DNA from: Paenibacillus oralis
GTDB taxonomy: Bacteria > Bacillota > Bacilli > Paenibacillales > Paenibacillaceae
NCBI RefSeq assembly: GCF_003863965.1
Contig: NZ_RRCN01000001.1
Location: 6,693,071 to 6,757,070 of the forward strand
Direction of reading: 5' to 3'
DNA length: 64,000 nt
Shown in pieces: positions 18,786 through 26,935 of the stretch. The notes beneath the pieces are model-generated. The model had not been told where the DNA came from. It searched no databases and saw only the letters and a list, made by a program, of their open reading frames with translations. How positions within the stretch are numbered: the stretch's first letter is position 1; each line of letters opens with the position of its first letter. The position numbers and the translations under genes are program-made.

Positions 18786-19523
18786 TCAGACTTCGTATTT
18801 GGTTTGCGCCGTCAAAATTTTGCGGATATAGTTTTGCGTTTCCTGCGGAAGCATATGCAGCTTCTCCATCAACTGCTCGTCGTTGCTGATCCCCAGCCTT
18901 TGCAAACGCCCCGGGCCGGCATTATAGGCCGCCAGCGCCGTTTTCAGCTCCCCGCCGAAGCGGCTCAGTTGATGGGATAAATACCGGGTGCCTCCGTCGA
19001 TATTTTGCGCCGGATCAAACGGATCGCTGATGCCGAGCCCGCGTGCCGTTCCGTCCATCAGTTGCATCAGCCCTTTGGCCCCAGCGGATGAAACCGCCAT
19101 AGGATTAAAGGACGACTCCGTATCGATAACCGCCTTGATCAGGCTTTCCGGAACGCCGTATGTACGGCTGGCCCGGGCGATCAAAGCTTCGATATCATCT
19201 TCGCCTTTCACAGGCAGCGGTGCTGAAGCTTTGGAAGGGGCCATAGAGACCGCGTCCGCATAGCCCATGTTTACCAGCGACGGCGAAAGCATGGCGAGCG
19301 CCTCCGATAAATCCAAACCGCTTGCCGGCAAGTATCCCGGCAAAGACGAAGCCGAAGCGGCCGTCTCCCCTTGCTCCGCCAACATCATTTCCTGAAGCAG
19401 AATATCAAACAACGAGCCATCGGTATCGGCGCCCGTGCGCTCCACCGAAGTTCCCTGCAGATCCAGGCCGTTCATAGTCTGCAGCTGAATGAGCTGTCCC
19501 AAAGTGCGCGGATCAATTTGCAT
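18786..19523 (-). CDS. Lytic transglycosylase (SLT domain)
   Basis: The 245-residue protein has a 120-residue N-terminal region without known domains and a C-terminal SLT lysozyme-like domain. It carries the catalytic Glu in LIKAVIDTESSFNPMAVS and the motifs GAKGLMQLMDGTARGLGI and ALAAYNAGPGRLQ. The enzyme would cleave peptidoglycan glycan strands to 1,6-anhydro ends. No signal peptide is visible, so the route out of the cell is unclear, as in several Bacillus homologues. The ATG at 19521-19523 follows GAGGAG. Confidence 0.88.
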   Translation of the reverse strand: MQIDPRTLGQLIQLQTMNGLDLQGTSVERTGADTDGSLFDILLQEMMLAEQGETAASASSLPGYLPASGLDLSEALAMLSPSLVNMGYADAVSMAPSKASAPLPVKGEDDIEALIARASRTYGVPESLIKAVIDTESSFNPMAVSSAGAKGLMQLMDGTARGLGISDPFDPAQNIDGGTRYLSHQLSRFGGELKTALAAYNAGPGRLQRLGISNDEQLMEKLHMLPQETQNYIRKILTAQTKYEV

Positions 19524-19693
19524 GCGTGTTACTCCTCTTTCCGTGTACAAGTTCGATGCCTATATTTTACACGCAAATGGCCTCAATAACCACCTCTTTT
19601 TGCGAAAAAAGGCGAAAACGAAAAAGGCCAACGTCCGGAGAAGCGACGTCAGCCAGCCGTTAACAGCTAAAAACAAGGGGAAAACGGCGGTGA

Positions 19694-20116
19694 TTAACGA
19701 GTAAACGGCATGAGTACAAAATAACTAAGCGTCGACACGATCCCAAGCCCGATCCCCCATGCTCCGGATGTTTTATTGCCTTGGCTGTAAGCGTAAAAAC
19801 CCATCACGGCAGCGAGCGGACCCAAAATAATCGACCACAGGAAAAGCGAGGCGATCCCCAAACCAACGCCGACATAGCCAACCGTTCGTCCGGCCGTGTT
19901 TACGTCCGAATCGGCGCCTTCAACCCGGTTCACATCGCGGATTTCTCCATCCGTATCCGCATTGCGCCCACGAACCGCGTTTCCGCTGAACGTTCCCGCA
20001 GGCGTTACTTCGGCGGCATATTCCTCACGGTAGTCTTTACGCGGATAGTCGATCCGGTTTTGCTTTTCGGTTGACGGCAGATCCGTTTTGTCTTCTTCTT
20101 TTATGGAATCAGTCAT
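19694..20116 (-). CDS. DUF4190 domain membrane protein
   Basis: The 140-residue protein has a charged, hydrophilic N-terminal 65 residues and a C-terminal region with two membrane helices (VGLGIASLFLWSIILGPLAA and the segment after GAWGIGLGI) typical of DUF4190. The function is unknown. ATG 20114-20116 follows GGAGG by 9 bases; a TTG one codon earlier is possible. Confidence 0.72.
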   Translation of the reverse strand: MTDSIKEEDKTDLPSTEKQNRIDYPRKDYREEYAAEVTPAGTFSGNAVRGRNADTDGEIRDVNRVEGADSDVNTAGRTVGYVGVGLGIASLFLWSIILGPLAAVMGFYAYSQGNKTSGAWGIGLGIVSTLSYFVLMPFTR

Positions 20117-20152
20117 CAATAAGCACCTCCGCTAGTAGGTTGGTATTTCCGG

Positions 20153-20380
20153 TTAAGACGATTTCGCTTTAAACGTATGGCAGCAGGTGGCCGAGGACGA
20201 CGCTGCCGTATCCCGATGCTCCGTATCGAACGCTTCGCCGGCAAATTCCGCTTTATAATGACGATCGGCATGCTGGTCGATATCGATCATAATCACATCG
20301 GCGTTGCACACATTTTTTTCTCCCCAATACGTACAGTTGGAGACGCTGCATTTTACCAAGGGTTTATCCCCGTTTGGCAT
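20153..20380 (-). CDS. DUF1540 domain protein
   Basis: This 75-residue protein has the DUF1540 Cys pattern CSVSNCTYWGEKNVCNADVI near residues 10-29 and a CCHTF tail, which suggests metal binding. Genes of this family are common in spore formers and some are expressed in the forespore, but no function is established. The ATG at 20378-20380 follows GAGGTG. It is the first gene before the DUF4190 gene on the same strand. Confidence 0.8.
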   Translation of the reverse strand: MPNGDKPLVKCSVSNCTYWGEKNVCNADVIMIDIDQHADRHYKAEFAGEAFDTEHRDTAASSSATCCHTFKAKSS

Positions 20381-20465
20381 ATTGATCACCTCGGTTAACA
20401 TTTTTCCCGCAGCGGCAACCAGCTATGCAGATCACGGGCTGACAAATCGGGGCAAAAATAAAAAA

Positions 20466-20483
20466 AGATGCCTAAATGGGCAT
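20466..20483 (-). terminator. Rho-independent terminator after the YpuI gene
   Basis: GATGCC pairs with GGCATC and on the minus strand is followed by TTTTTTTATTTTT. It lies 27 bases past the YpuI stop codon. Confidence 0.78.
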
Positions 20484-20509
20484 CCAGTTTTCTAAGCGGT
20501 GAATTCGGT

Positions 20510-21016
20510 TTATTTGGAATGGGCACGGTTCAAGCGAAGCTGGGTCAAATAATCGCTTTCATAATAGGTCAGATCGTCGCGCAGTTCCTCGAACACCCCG
20601 GTGATATCGAGCACGACATCGCGCGCAGGGCGGGACGGTTTCTTGCGGAACCGGATGGCGTCTTGCCCCGTATATGCATATCTTCCGTCCTCGGAGTAGC
20701 TTTCGTTTTTAGGATAGAAGAAGTTATTCACACAGTCGTGGTACACATGATACAGCGCTTTTTCGGCCGATTCCTGATCAAAGGTGCCGCGGCGAAGCAC
20801 GATTCCCAGCTTCTCATAGCAATCTTCGCAATAAACGAGCAAATGCCGCAGGTCTGACAGCAATCCTTTGTAAAATAAACCGATGTCTTCGTTTTGGCCT
20901 TCCATAAGCTGCGGCAGCGAATAATGGTTCAGAAACGTCTCGAGCCGGCTGGCCGCGTTCTTCAGCTGTTCCCTGGCAGTTTCACAAAGTTGCCTGATGT
21001 TATTGGCTTGTGGCAT
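20510..21016 (-). CDS. YpuI family protein (DUF3907)
   Basis: This 168-residue soluble protein matches the YpuI/DUF3907 family: REQLKNAASRLETFLNHY, LLVYCEDCYEKLGIVLRRG and LYHVYHDCVNNFFYPKNES. It is mostly helical with a strongly conserved Cys-rich middle (CEDCYEKL). The function is unknown. AAGGAGAATTGTTTGC precedes the ATG. It is divergent from the subtilisin-like protease gene. Confidence 0.82.
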   Translation of the reverse strand: MPQANNIRQLCETAREQLKNAASRLETFLNHYSLPQLMEGQNEDIGLFYKGLLSDLRHLLVYCEDCYEKLGIVLRRGTFDQESAEKALYHVYHDCVNNFFYPKNESYSEDGRYAYTGQDAIRFRKKPSRPARDVVLDITGVFEELRDDLTYYESDYLTQLRLNRAHSK

Positions 21017-21171
21017 GCAAACAATTCTCCTTCACCTGTAATGATCGGTATAGTCATTAACGCCCTTATCGTATCACAATTTGGCCAAATACGGTATCCC
21101 TCAAGAATAAAAACAGGCCGTTCACCTCACGCTATACCCATCGGCATGACGAATGTGAAGGAGGATCAACG

Positions 21172-23103
21172 ATGAACTGGCGCAGATGGGCCGCGATCGG
21201 TTTGACGGGAGCCGCCGCCATTGCGGCGATTTCCCTGTTTCCGAGAACGGACAACGATGCAAGACCGAGAAATCAAGTAGCCAAGCTCTCCGTACCGAAA
21301 CCGGTGGAAGAACAGCATCTGAAGCAAAACTTGCTGCGGCGCGATGTCACCGCAACGGAACGCCTCTACCGCCTGGACGCCAAAGGGCATCTTCGCGCCC
21401 TTGCTTCCGCTTTTGCGCAAGCTCCATCCGGCAAACTGCCCAATTCGGCTCAGGAGCTGCAGAAAGATCACAAGCAGTTTCAGGCGATTTTTTGGTATGA
21501 TGCGGAAAGCCGGCAAGAAAAGCAGTTTCGCCGTGCGGATTTCCACCCGGATCCGGCGGTGAAAGTGCAGCTTGATACGTATGTAAGCTACGCCCGCAAG
21601 GCCCTGAACAAAGCGAGGTCCTACGAATCCCCTGTTTTTCCGGAAAAACAGCCCAAATACTTCGTCTCGGCGGAGCCGGCCAAAACCGGGAAAAAAGGCG
21701 TTATCGCGATCATGGACACCGGCATTTTGAACCGGGTTGAAGAACACCAGCACAAAAATTTACGGCTGATTCCCTATCCGAAGGAAGGCAATTTCAAAAT
21801 TGAATCCGTGCATGCCGACACGCTTCGCGACATCACCGTCAAAACCGGTCATGACAATGAAAAAGCGAGCCATTACTATGAGAACGAAATCGTAGTTACC
21901 TTCAACAAGGCGCCGACGCCGCAGGAAATGCGGCAGATCGAAAAGGACATCAACGGTCCAAAGGCGCGGAAGCTGAATCACACGTATATTTTCCGCTCCG
22001 AAAACATGGACATGAAGCAGTTAAAACGTTATTTCCAGAAAAAGTGGAAGCCCAAGTATATCGAGCCGCACTATTTGTATCTTACCAATGAGTTCGGCGA
22101 GGGATTTGGGGACGATGGCGGCTTCTTTAGCGATAACGCGAATACCGGACTGAAGGAGGAAACGCCGGAAATTCCGAATGACTTGCTGTTCTCGGAATAT
22201 CAATGGAACCTGCCGATCATTGAGACGAACCGGGGATGGCAGCTGTCCAAAGGCAGCAACGACGTGATCGTGGGCATCGTGGACACCGGCGTGGACCTCA
22301 AGCATCCCGACCTGCAAGGACGGCTGCTGAAGGGCTACAACGTGATTAATCCCGACGCGGAACCGAAAGACGACGTCGGCCACGGCACCCATGTAGCGGG
22401 CATCATTTCGGCCAACGTCAATAACGGCGAAGGCATCGCCGGGATGATGTGGGGCGGCAAAATCCTGCCGGTCAAAGCGCTCGACAAATCCGGCTCCGGG
22501 ACGACCTACTCCGTGGCGCAGGGGATCATTTGGGCTACGGACCACGGGGCCAAGGTCATCAATATGAGTCTCGGCAACTACGCGGACGCCCAGTTTCTGC
22601 ATGAGGCGATCAAATACGCTTATAACCATGACGTCGTGCTGATCGCCGCCACCGGCAACGACAATACGGAACGCCCGGGCTACCCGGCGGCTTATCCGGA
22701 GGTATTGTCCGTCTCCGCTACGGACTATAATCTGAATAAGGCTTCTTTCTCCAATTACGGGGACTACATCGATGTCATGGCCCCCGGAGAAAGCATTGCC
22801 AGCACCTATCCGGACAACCAGTACGCCGCTTTATCCGGCACCTCGATGGCCAGCCCGCATGTGTCTGCCCTGGCGGCTCTGATCCGCTCGATCAATCCCG
22901 ACCTGAAAAATACGGAGGTCATGGACATTATCCGCAAAAACGTGATCGATCTCGGCGATGCCGGCCGGGACAAATATTACGGATACGGCCAGGTTGACGT
23001 GTATGCCGCGCTGCAGGCCGCCGGCGGCGGGACCGCCCCGCTGCAGTTCTGGCCGCAATCGATCCAGCGCAAAATGGACCGCGTGATCGATCAGAATAAG
23101 TAA
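21172..23103 (+). CDS. Secreted S8 (subtilisin-like) serine protease with long N-terminal region
   Basis: The 643-residue protein begins with a signal or anchor helix (WAAIGLTGAAAIAAISLF). Its catalytic domain has all three residues: Asp371 in VGIVDTGVDLKHPDL, His404 in GHGTHVAGIIS and Ser558 in SGTSMASPHVSA. Residues 240-310 look like an inhibitor-type prodomain (NEIVVTFNKAPTPQEMRQIE). Residues 35-200 contain an unassigned segment that resembles no domain I know. AAGGAGGATCAACG precedes the ATG. It likely acts outside the cell after self-cleavage; the substrate is unknown. Confidence 0.92.
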   Translation: MNWRRWAAIGLTGAAAIAAISLFPRTDNDARPRNQVAKLSVPKPVEEQHLKQNLLRRDVTATERLYRLDAKGHLRALASAFAQAPSGKLPNSAQELQKDHKQFQAIFWYDAESRQEKQFRRADFHPDPAVKVQLDTYVSYARKALNKARSYESPVFPEKQPKYFVSAEPAKTGKKGVIAIMDTGILNRVEEHQHKNLRLIPYPKEGNFKIESVHADTLRDITVKTGHDNEKASHYYENEIVVTFNKAPTPQEMRQIEKDINGPKARKLNHTYIFRSENMDMKQLKRYFQKKWKPKYIEPHYLYLTNEFGEGFGDDGGFFSDNANTGLKEETPEIPNDLLFSEYQWNLPIIETNRGWQLSKGSNDVIVGIVDTGVDLKHPDLQGRLLKGYNVINPDAEPKDDVGHGTHVAGIISANVNNGEGIAGMMWGGKILPVKALDKSGSGTTYSVAQGIIWATDHGAKVINMSLGNYADAQFLHEAIKYAYNHDVVLIAATGNDNTERPGYPAAYPEVLSVSATDYNLNKASFSNYGDYIDVMAPGESIASTYPDNQYAALSGTSMASPHVSALAALIRSINPDLKNTEVMDIIRKNVIDLGDAGRDKYYGYGQVDVYAALQAAGGGTAPLQFWPQSIQRKMDRVIDQNK

Positions 23104-23115
23104 GTTCAAACCAAA

Positions 23116-23159
23116 AGCCTCCGCAGCGCGTAAATGCATACACGCGCCGCGGAGGCTTT
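23116..23159. terminator. Terminator between the protease gene and rnpB
   Basis: A 16-bp stem (AGCCTCCGCAGCGCGT with ACGCGCCGCGGAGGCT, one G-T pair) with AAAA on the left and TTTG on the right. It probably serves both convergent transcripts. Confidence 0.8.
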
Positions 23160-23194
23160 GTTCATAGATATAAATTATATCGTGCCTTGCAGTG

Positions 23195-23602
23195 TTGAAA
23201 GTTTGCCGTAAGCCGGGTTCTGTACTCTTTGCGGTTATAACGGGAACTACCCTCCCGCCTCGAGCGACAATCATCTATCTAGGCCGCACATTACTGAACG
23301 GCTCCAGCAACCAACCCGGACGCGCCTCGGGCAAAGGCTGCTTCCTAAGAAGCTGCGTCCCATTAGGTCTTGCTCCAGATGGGGTTTACCAGGAACGAAG
23401 TCGCCAGCGTTCCTCGGGGTCTCTTACACCTCGGTTCCATCCTTGCCTGTGCACGCCTTGCGGCGGCCATCGGCGGTCCATTTCTGTGGCACTATCCTTC
23501 AGCTCGCGCTGACTGGATGTTATCCAGCACCCTGCCCTGTGGAGCCCGGACTTTCCTCCCGCGGCCTTAAAGCCGCCGGCGATTGTCTGTCAAACTTTCA
23601 TA
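23195..23602 (-). ncRNA. rnpB: RNase P RNA, B type
   Basis: The minus strand carries the universally conserved RNase P core: GGGAGGAAAGTCCGGGCTCC near the 5' side and ACAGAACCCGGCTTA near the 3' end. The ends pair as GAAAGTTTG (23591-23599) and CAAACTTTC (23197-23205) to form P1. The length of about 407 nt fits the Bacillus B-type RNA. It is the ribozyme that matures tRNA 5' ends. Confidence 0.95.
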
Positions 23603-23615
23603 GGCAACATTACAT

Positions 23616-23644
23616 AGTATACAGACATTGACGGCCGCTGACAA
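23616..23644 (-). promoter_or_regulatory. Predicted sigma-A-type promoter for rnpB
   Basis: On the minus strand TTGTCA (23639-23644) and TATACT (23616-23621) are exactly 17 bases apart, 14 bases before the predicted 5' end of the RNA. Confidence 0.75.
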
Positions 23645-23678
23645 GTGTGAATCAGCGGAAATACTGGAGATTCATGGT

Positions 23679-24794
23679 TTACATAAAAACAAACGGTTCC
23701 GTATTGATGGCGGAAACATGCACCTTTGTGTCATATTTGCCTTCATGAAGCTTCTCCGTCAACCACTCCGCCACTTTCCGCTTCATGATTTTTTCGGCGT
23801 TATGCCCCGGATCGACGATAGCTACTCCGGCCATCCAGGCGTCCTGGGCCGTATGGTAATCGACGTCCCCGGTGACGAGCACATCGGCACCGCGGAACTG
23901 CGCCTGCTTCCAATAGCGGCCGCCCGATCCGCCCAGCACGGCGGCTTTGCGGACCGGCCGCTTCAGGTCGCCGACAACGCGCACCATCGGCACGTCCAGC
24001 CGCTCTTTAACCCGCTGTACGAAATCCTCCAGCGTAACCGGCTCTCGCAGCTTGCCGACGCGGCCAAGTCCCAGCGTCCGCCCTTTGAGCTCCATCGGAT
24101 ACAGGTCGTAAGCGACCTCTTCGTAAGGATGCTGCTTCAGCATCGCCTGAATCACTTTGCTGCGCAGGCTTTGCGGGACGATCGTTTCAATGCGGATTTC
24201 CTCCACCTTCTCCAGTTTACCTTGCGTCCCGATATAAGGATCGGTATCTTCTCCGGGTTTGAACGTGCCGTATCCTTCGATATTGAAGCTGCAGTGACTG
24301 TAGTTGCCGATGGCGCCCGCCCCGGCCTCCAGCATCGCGTTCAGCACCTTCTCATGATGATCCTTCGGTACGAACACCACCAATTTATACAGGTTGTCGG
24401 TATGCAGGTCTTCCAGCGGAGCGGCGCTTTCAATGCCGAGCGCCTCGGCCATCCAGTCGTTCATTCCGCCGTCGGTCACATCCAGGTTCGTATGGGCGAT
24501 GTACACCGCGATATCGTTTTTGATCAGCTTCTCGTACACTTTGCCCATCGGCGTATCGCTCTGCAGATTGGCAAGCGGGCGGTAAATGATCGCATGGTGG
24601 GCGATGATCAAATCGGCGCTTACGGCAATCGCTTCGTCCGCCACCGCCTCGTTGACGTCCAAGGCGATCAGCACGTTTTGGATTTCCTTTTGCAGGCTGC
24701 CGAGCTGGAGCCCGATTTTGTCGCCTTCCATCGCTACATGTTTCGGAGCAAGCTGCTCCATATATTGAATTACCGTTTGACCTTTTGCAAACAT
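23679..24794 (-). CDS. Nif3-like dinuclear metal centre protein (YqfO)
   Basis: The 372-residue protein has the split Nif3 fold with metal-binding motifs LIIAHHAIIYRPLANLQ near residue 62 and DPGHNAEKIMKRKVAEWL near the end. Between them sits a 100-residue CutA/PII-like insert (KLVVFVPKDHHEKVLNAML), as in Bacillus YqfO. The biochemical role is unsettled; a link to GTP cyclohydrolase-like or tRNA processes has been proposed for relatives. ATG 24792-24794 follows GGAGGT and overlaps the end of trmK by 25 bases, so the two are translationally close. Confidence 0.92.
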   Translation of the reverse strand: MFAKGQTVIQYMEQLAPKHVAMEGDKIGLQLGSLQKEIQNVLIALDVNEAVADEAIAVSADLIIAHHAIIYRPLANLQSDTPMGKVYEKLIKNDIAVYIAHTNLDVTDGGMNDWMAEALGIESAAPLEDLHTDNLYKLVVFVPKDHHEKVLNAMLEAGAGAIGNYSHCSFNIEGYGTFKPGEDTDPYIGTQGKLEKVEEIRIETIVPQSLRSKVIQAMLKQHPYEEVAYDLYPMELKGRTLGLGRVGKLREPVTLEDFVQRVKERLDVPMVRVVGDLKRPVRKAAVLGGSGGRYWKQAQFRGADVLVTGDVDYHTAQDAWMAGVAIVDPGHNAEKIMKRKVAEWLTEKLHEGKYDTKVHVSAINTEPFVFM

Positions 24795-25540
24795 GCCAGC
24801 ACCTCCGTGAGTTGTTCCGTAAGCCGCCCCAGCTCCTCTTCCTTTTCCCGGGACGCTTCCAAGGCGGATGCGGCCACCGAACGCCGGATCTTCTCCAGCT
24901 TGCGGATTTCGGATTCCCATTTCTTACAAAAAACATCGCCCGGTTCGCGCGTAAGCCGCGGTCCCATCAAAAAAAGCAAATCTTTCGAAAGCGTGATCCC
25001 GCGGCCTTCATGATCGGTTAATTCGCGATCCGCGTACAGCTGCGCATTCCGCGCCGCGGCATCGGAAACCGCCTCCGCCATCATCACTTCGTATATTTTG
25101 CCGTCTTCCTCCAGAATGGCTTCTTCCGCCAGGAACCAATCATTTTCGGCGAGCCAGCGGCGCACGAACTCCTCGCCAACATTCGGCTGCAACACCAGCC
25201 GCTTAACCCCGGCCAGCTTGGGCTTGCCGCCGTCCAAGATCGAAACGATCAAGGCTCCGCCCATACCCGCGATCGTAATCGCGTCCACTTCGCCGGGAGC
25301 GATGACGGCCAGCCCGTCTCCTTTGCGGACGGAAATCCGCTCCGTCTCCCCGGCCTCGGCGACCTGACGCCTAGCCGCCTCCAGCGGCCCGTCGTTGACC
25401 TCGCCGGCCACGGCAAATGCGGCCCGGCCGCTCTGCACCGCCGATACCGGCAGCAAGGCGTGATCCGACCCGATATCGGCAAAGCGGCAGCCCTTTGGCA
25501 GCAAATCGGATATTCGCTGCAATCTTGCGGATAATTTCAT
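24770..25540 (-). CDS. trmK: tRNA (adenine(22)-N1)-methyltransferase
   Basis: This enzyme makes m1A22 in bacterial tRNAs. The 256-residue protein has the class I SAM fold with FADIGSDHALLPV, VAGEVNDGPLEAARRQV, GDGLAVI and the family signature DAITIAGMGGALI. A C-terminal coiled coil follows (residues 215-250). I used the ATG at 25538-25540; an in-frame GTG four codons earlier is an alternative. It sits between rpoD and the Nif3-like gene, the same order as sigA-yqfN-yqfO in Bacillus subtilis. Confidence 0.93.
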   Translation of the reverse strand: MKLSARLQRISDLLPKGCRFADIGSDHALLPVSAVQSGRAAFAVAGEVNDGPLEAARRQVAEAGETERISVRKGDGLAVIAPGEVDAITIAGMGGALIVSILDGGKPKLAGVKRLVLQPNVGEEFVRRWLAENDWFLAEEAILEEDGKIYEVMMAEAVSDAAARNAQLYADRELTDHEGRGITLSKDLLFLMGPRLTREPGDVFCKKWESEIRKLEKIRRSVAASALEASREKEEELGRLTEQLTEVLACLQKVKR

Positions 25541-25707
25541 GAAGCGATCCACACCACCCAGCAGCGCGGCCCTGCGATTTGCAAACCCCAGGGAAAAGCG
25601 CTAAAATAAAAAACAATAAAGAAAAAGAAGGAAATTATGCCAAATGAAAGGGACCCAAGTTTCCAGCTCCCTTTCTTGTCCTGATTCAAAGGCAGCACCT
25701 CTTTTAA

Positions 25708-25739
25708 CAAAAATGACCTTGCTGCTTTGGCTGCAGAAG
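25708..25739 (-). terminator. Rho-independent terminator after rpoD
   Basis: On the minus strand GACCTTCTGC pairs with GCAGCAAGGTC (one unpaired base) and is followed by ATTTTTGTT, 30 bases past the rpoD stop. Confidence 0.72.
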
Positions 25740-25768
25740 GTCAGAGCTAACACGCCTACCCGTGACGC

Positions 25769-26890
25769 TTATTCGAGAAAATCCTTCAACCGCTTGCTGC
25801 GGCTCGGATGGCGAAGCTTGCGGAGCGCTTTCGCTTCGATTTGCCGAATTCTCTCCCGCGTTACGCCGAACACTTTGCCGACTTCCTCCAGCGTTCTCGT
25901 CCGTCCGTCGTCCAGTCCGAACCGAAGCCGAAGCACGTTCTCCTCCCGTTCCGTGAGCGTATCCAGAACGTCCTCCAATTGTTCCTTCAGCAGCTCGTAA
26001 GCGGCGGCGTCCGCCGGAGCCAAAGCTTCATGGTCTTCGATAAAATCTCCCAGATGGGAATCGTCCTCTTCCCCGATCGGCGTTTCCAGCGATACCGGTT
26101 CCTGAGCGATTTTCATGATTTCACGGACTTTCTCGACGCTTAGATCCATCTCGGCAGCGATTTCTTCCGGCGTGGGTTCGCGTCCAAGCTCCTGCAGCAG
26201 CTGGCGGGAGACGCGGATCAGCTTGTTGATCGTTTCCACCATATGAACCGGAATCCGGATCGTTCTCGCCTGGTCGGCAATCGCCCGCGTAATCGCCTGG
26301 CGAATCCACCACGTTGCGTACGTGCTGAATTTAAAACCTTTCTTGTGGTCGAATTTCTCGACGGCTTTAATGAGGCCCATATTGCCTTCCTGAATGAGAT
26401 CGAGGAATAGCATTCCGCGCCCCACGTAGCGCTTGGCGATGCTCACCACGAGGCGAAGATTCGCTTCAGCCAGGCGGCGTTTGGCTTCTTCATCCCCGTT
26501 TTCGATCCGTTTGGCCAATTCCATTTCATCATCTGCGGAAAGCAGGGGAACCCGGCCGATCTCCTTCAGATACATACGGACAGGGTCGTTGATTTTGATG
26601 CCCGGCGGCAAGCTCAAATCGTCGTCAAAGTTAAAATCGTCATCATGCGAGGTTTCCTCATCCCCGCGCCGATGTTCTTCATCGCCGTCACCCGTGACAT
26701 CGATGCCCAAATCCGCCAATTGTTCATAAAATTCGTCCATTTGTTCCGGATCCTGGTCGAAGGGCGAGAGCTTCTCCATAATTTCTTTATAAGATAATGA
26801 AGATCTTTTCTTGCCTTGCTCAATCAGCTGATCCTTTACCTGGTCCAGCGTCAATTCAGTTTCTAGTTCAGCATGCTGGTCATTCGTCAT
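25769..26890 (-). CDS. rpoD: RNA polymerase primary sigma factor (sigma A/RpoD)
   Basis: The 373-residue protein has a region 1.1 N-terminus, region 1.2 (DPVRMYLKEIGRVPLL), the core-binding region 2 (FLDLIQEGNMGLIKAVEKFD), the -10 recognition helix (FSTYATWWIRQAITRAIAD) and the region 4 helix-turn-helix (VGKVFGVTRERIRQIEAKAL). Its length equals Bacillus SigA. I chose the ATG at 26888-26890, 9 bases after GGAGGAGGG. It follows dnaG by 45 bases, the classic dnaG-rpoD operon. Confidence 0.98.
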   Translation of the reverse strand: MTNDQHAELETELTLDQVKDQLIEQGKKRSSLSYKEIMEKLSPFDQDPEQMDEFYEQLADLGIDVTGDGDEEHRRGDEETSHDDDFNFDDDLSLPPGIKINDPVRMYLKEIGRVPLLSADDEMELAKRIENGDEEAKRRLAEANLRLVVSIAKRYVGRGMLFLDLIQEGNMGLIKAVEKFDHKKGFKFSTYATWWIRQAITRAIADQARTIRIPVHMVETINKLIRVSRQLLQELGREPTPEEIAAEMDLSVEKVREIMKIAQEPVSLETPIGEEDDSHLGDFIEDHEALAPADAAAYELLKEQLEDVLDTLTEREENVLRLRFGLDDGRTRTLEEVGKVFGVTRERIRQIEAKALRKLRHPSRSKRLKDFLE

Positions 26891-26935
26891 ATCTGGCTCC
26901 CTCCTCCCTAGAAACGTCACCGAAAGTCCATCGTC

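Noticed and set aside
23628..25013. A 461-codon open frame on the plus strand
   Set aside because: It is antisense to the Nif3-like and trmK genes, both of which are well supported.
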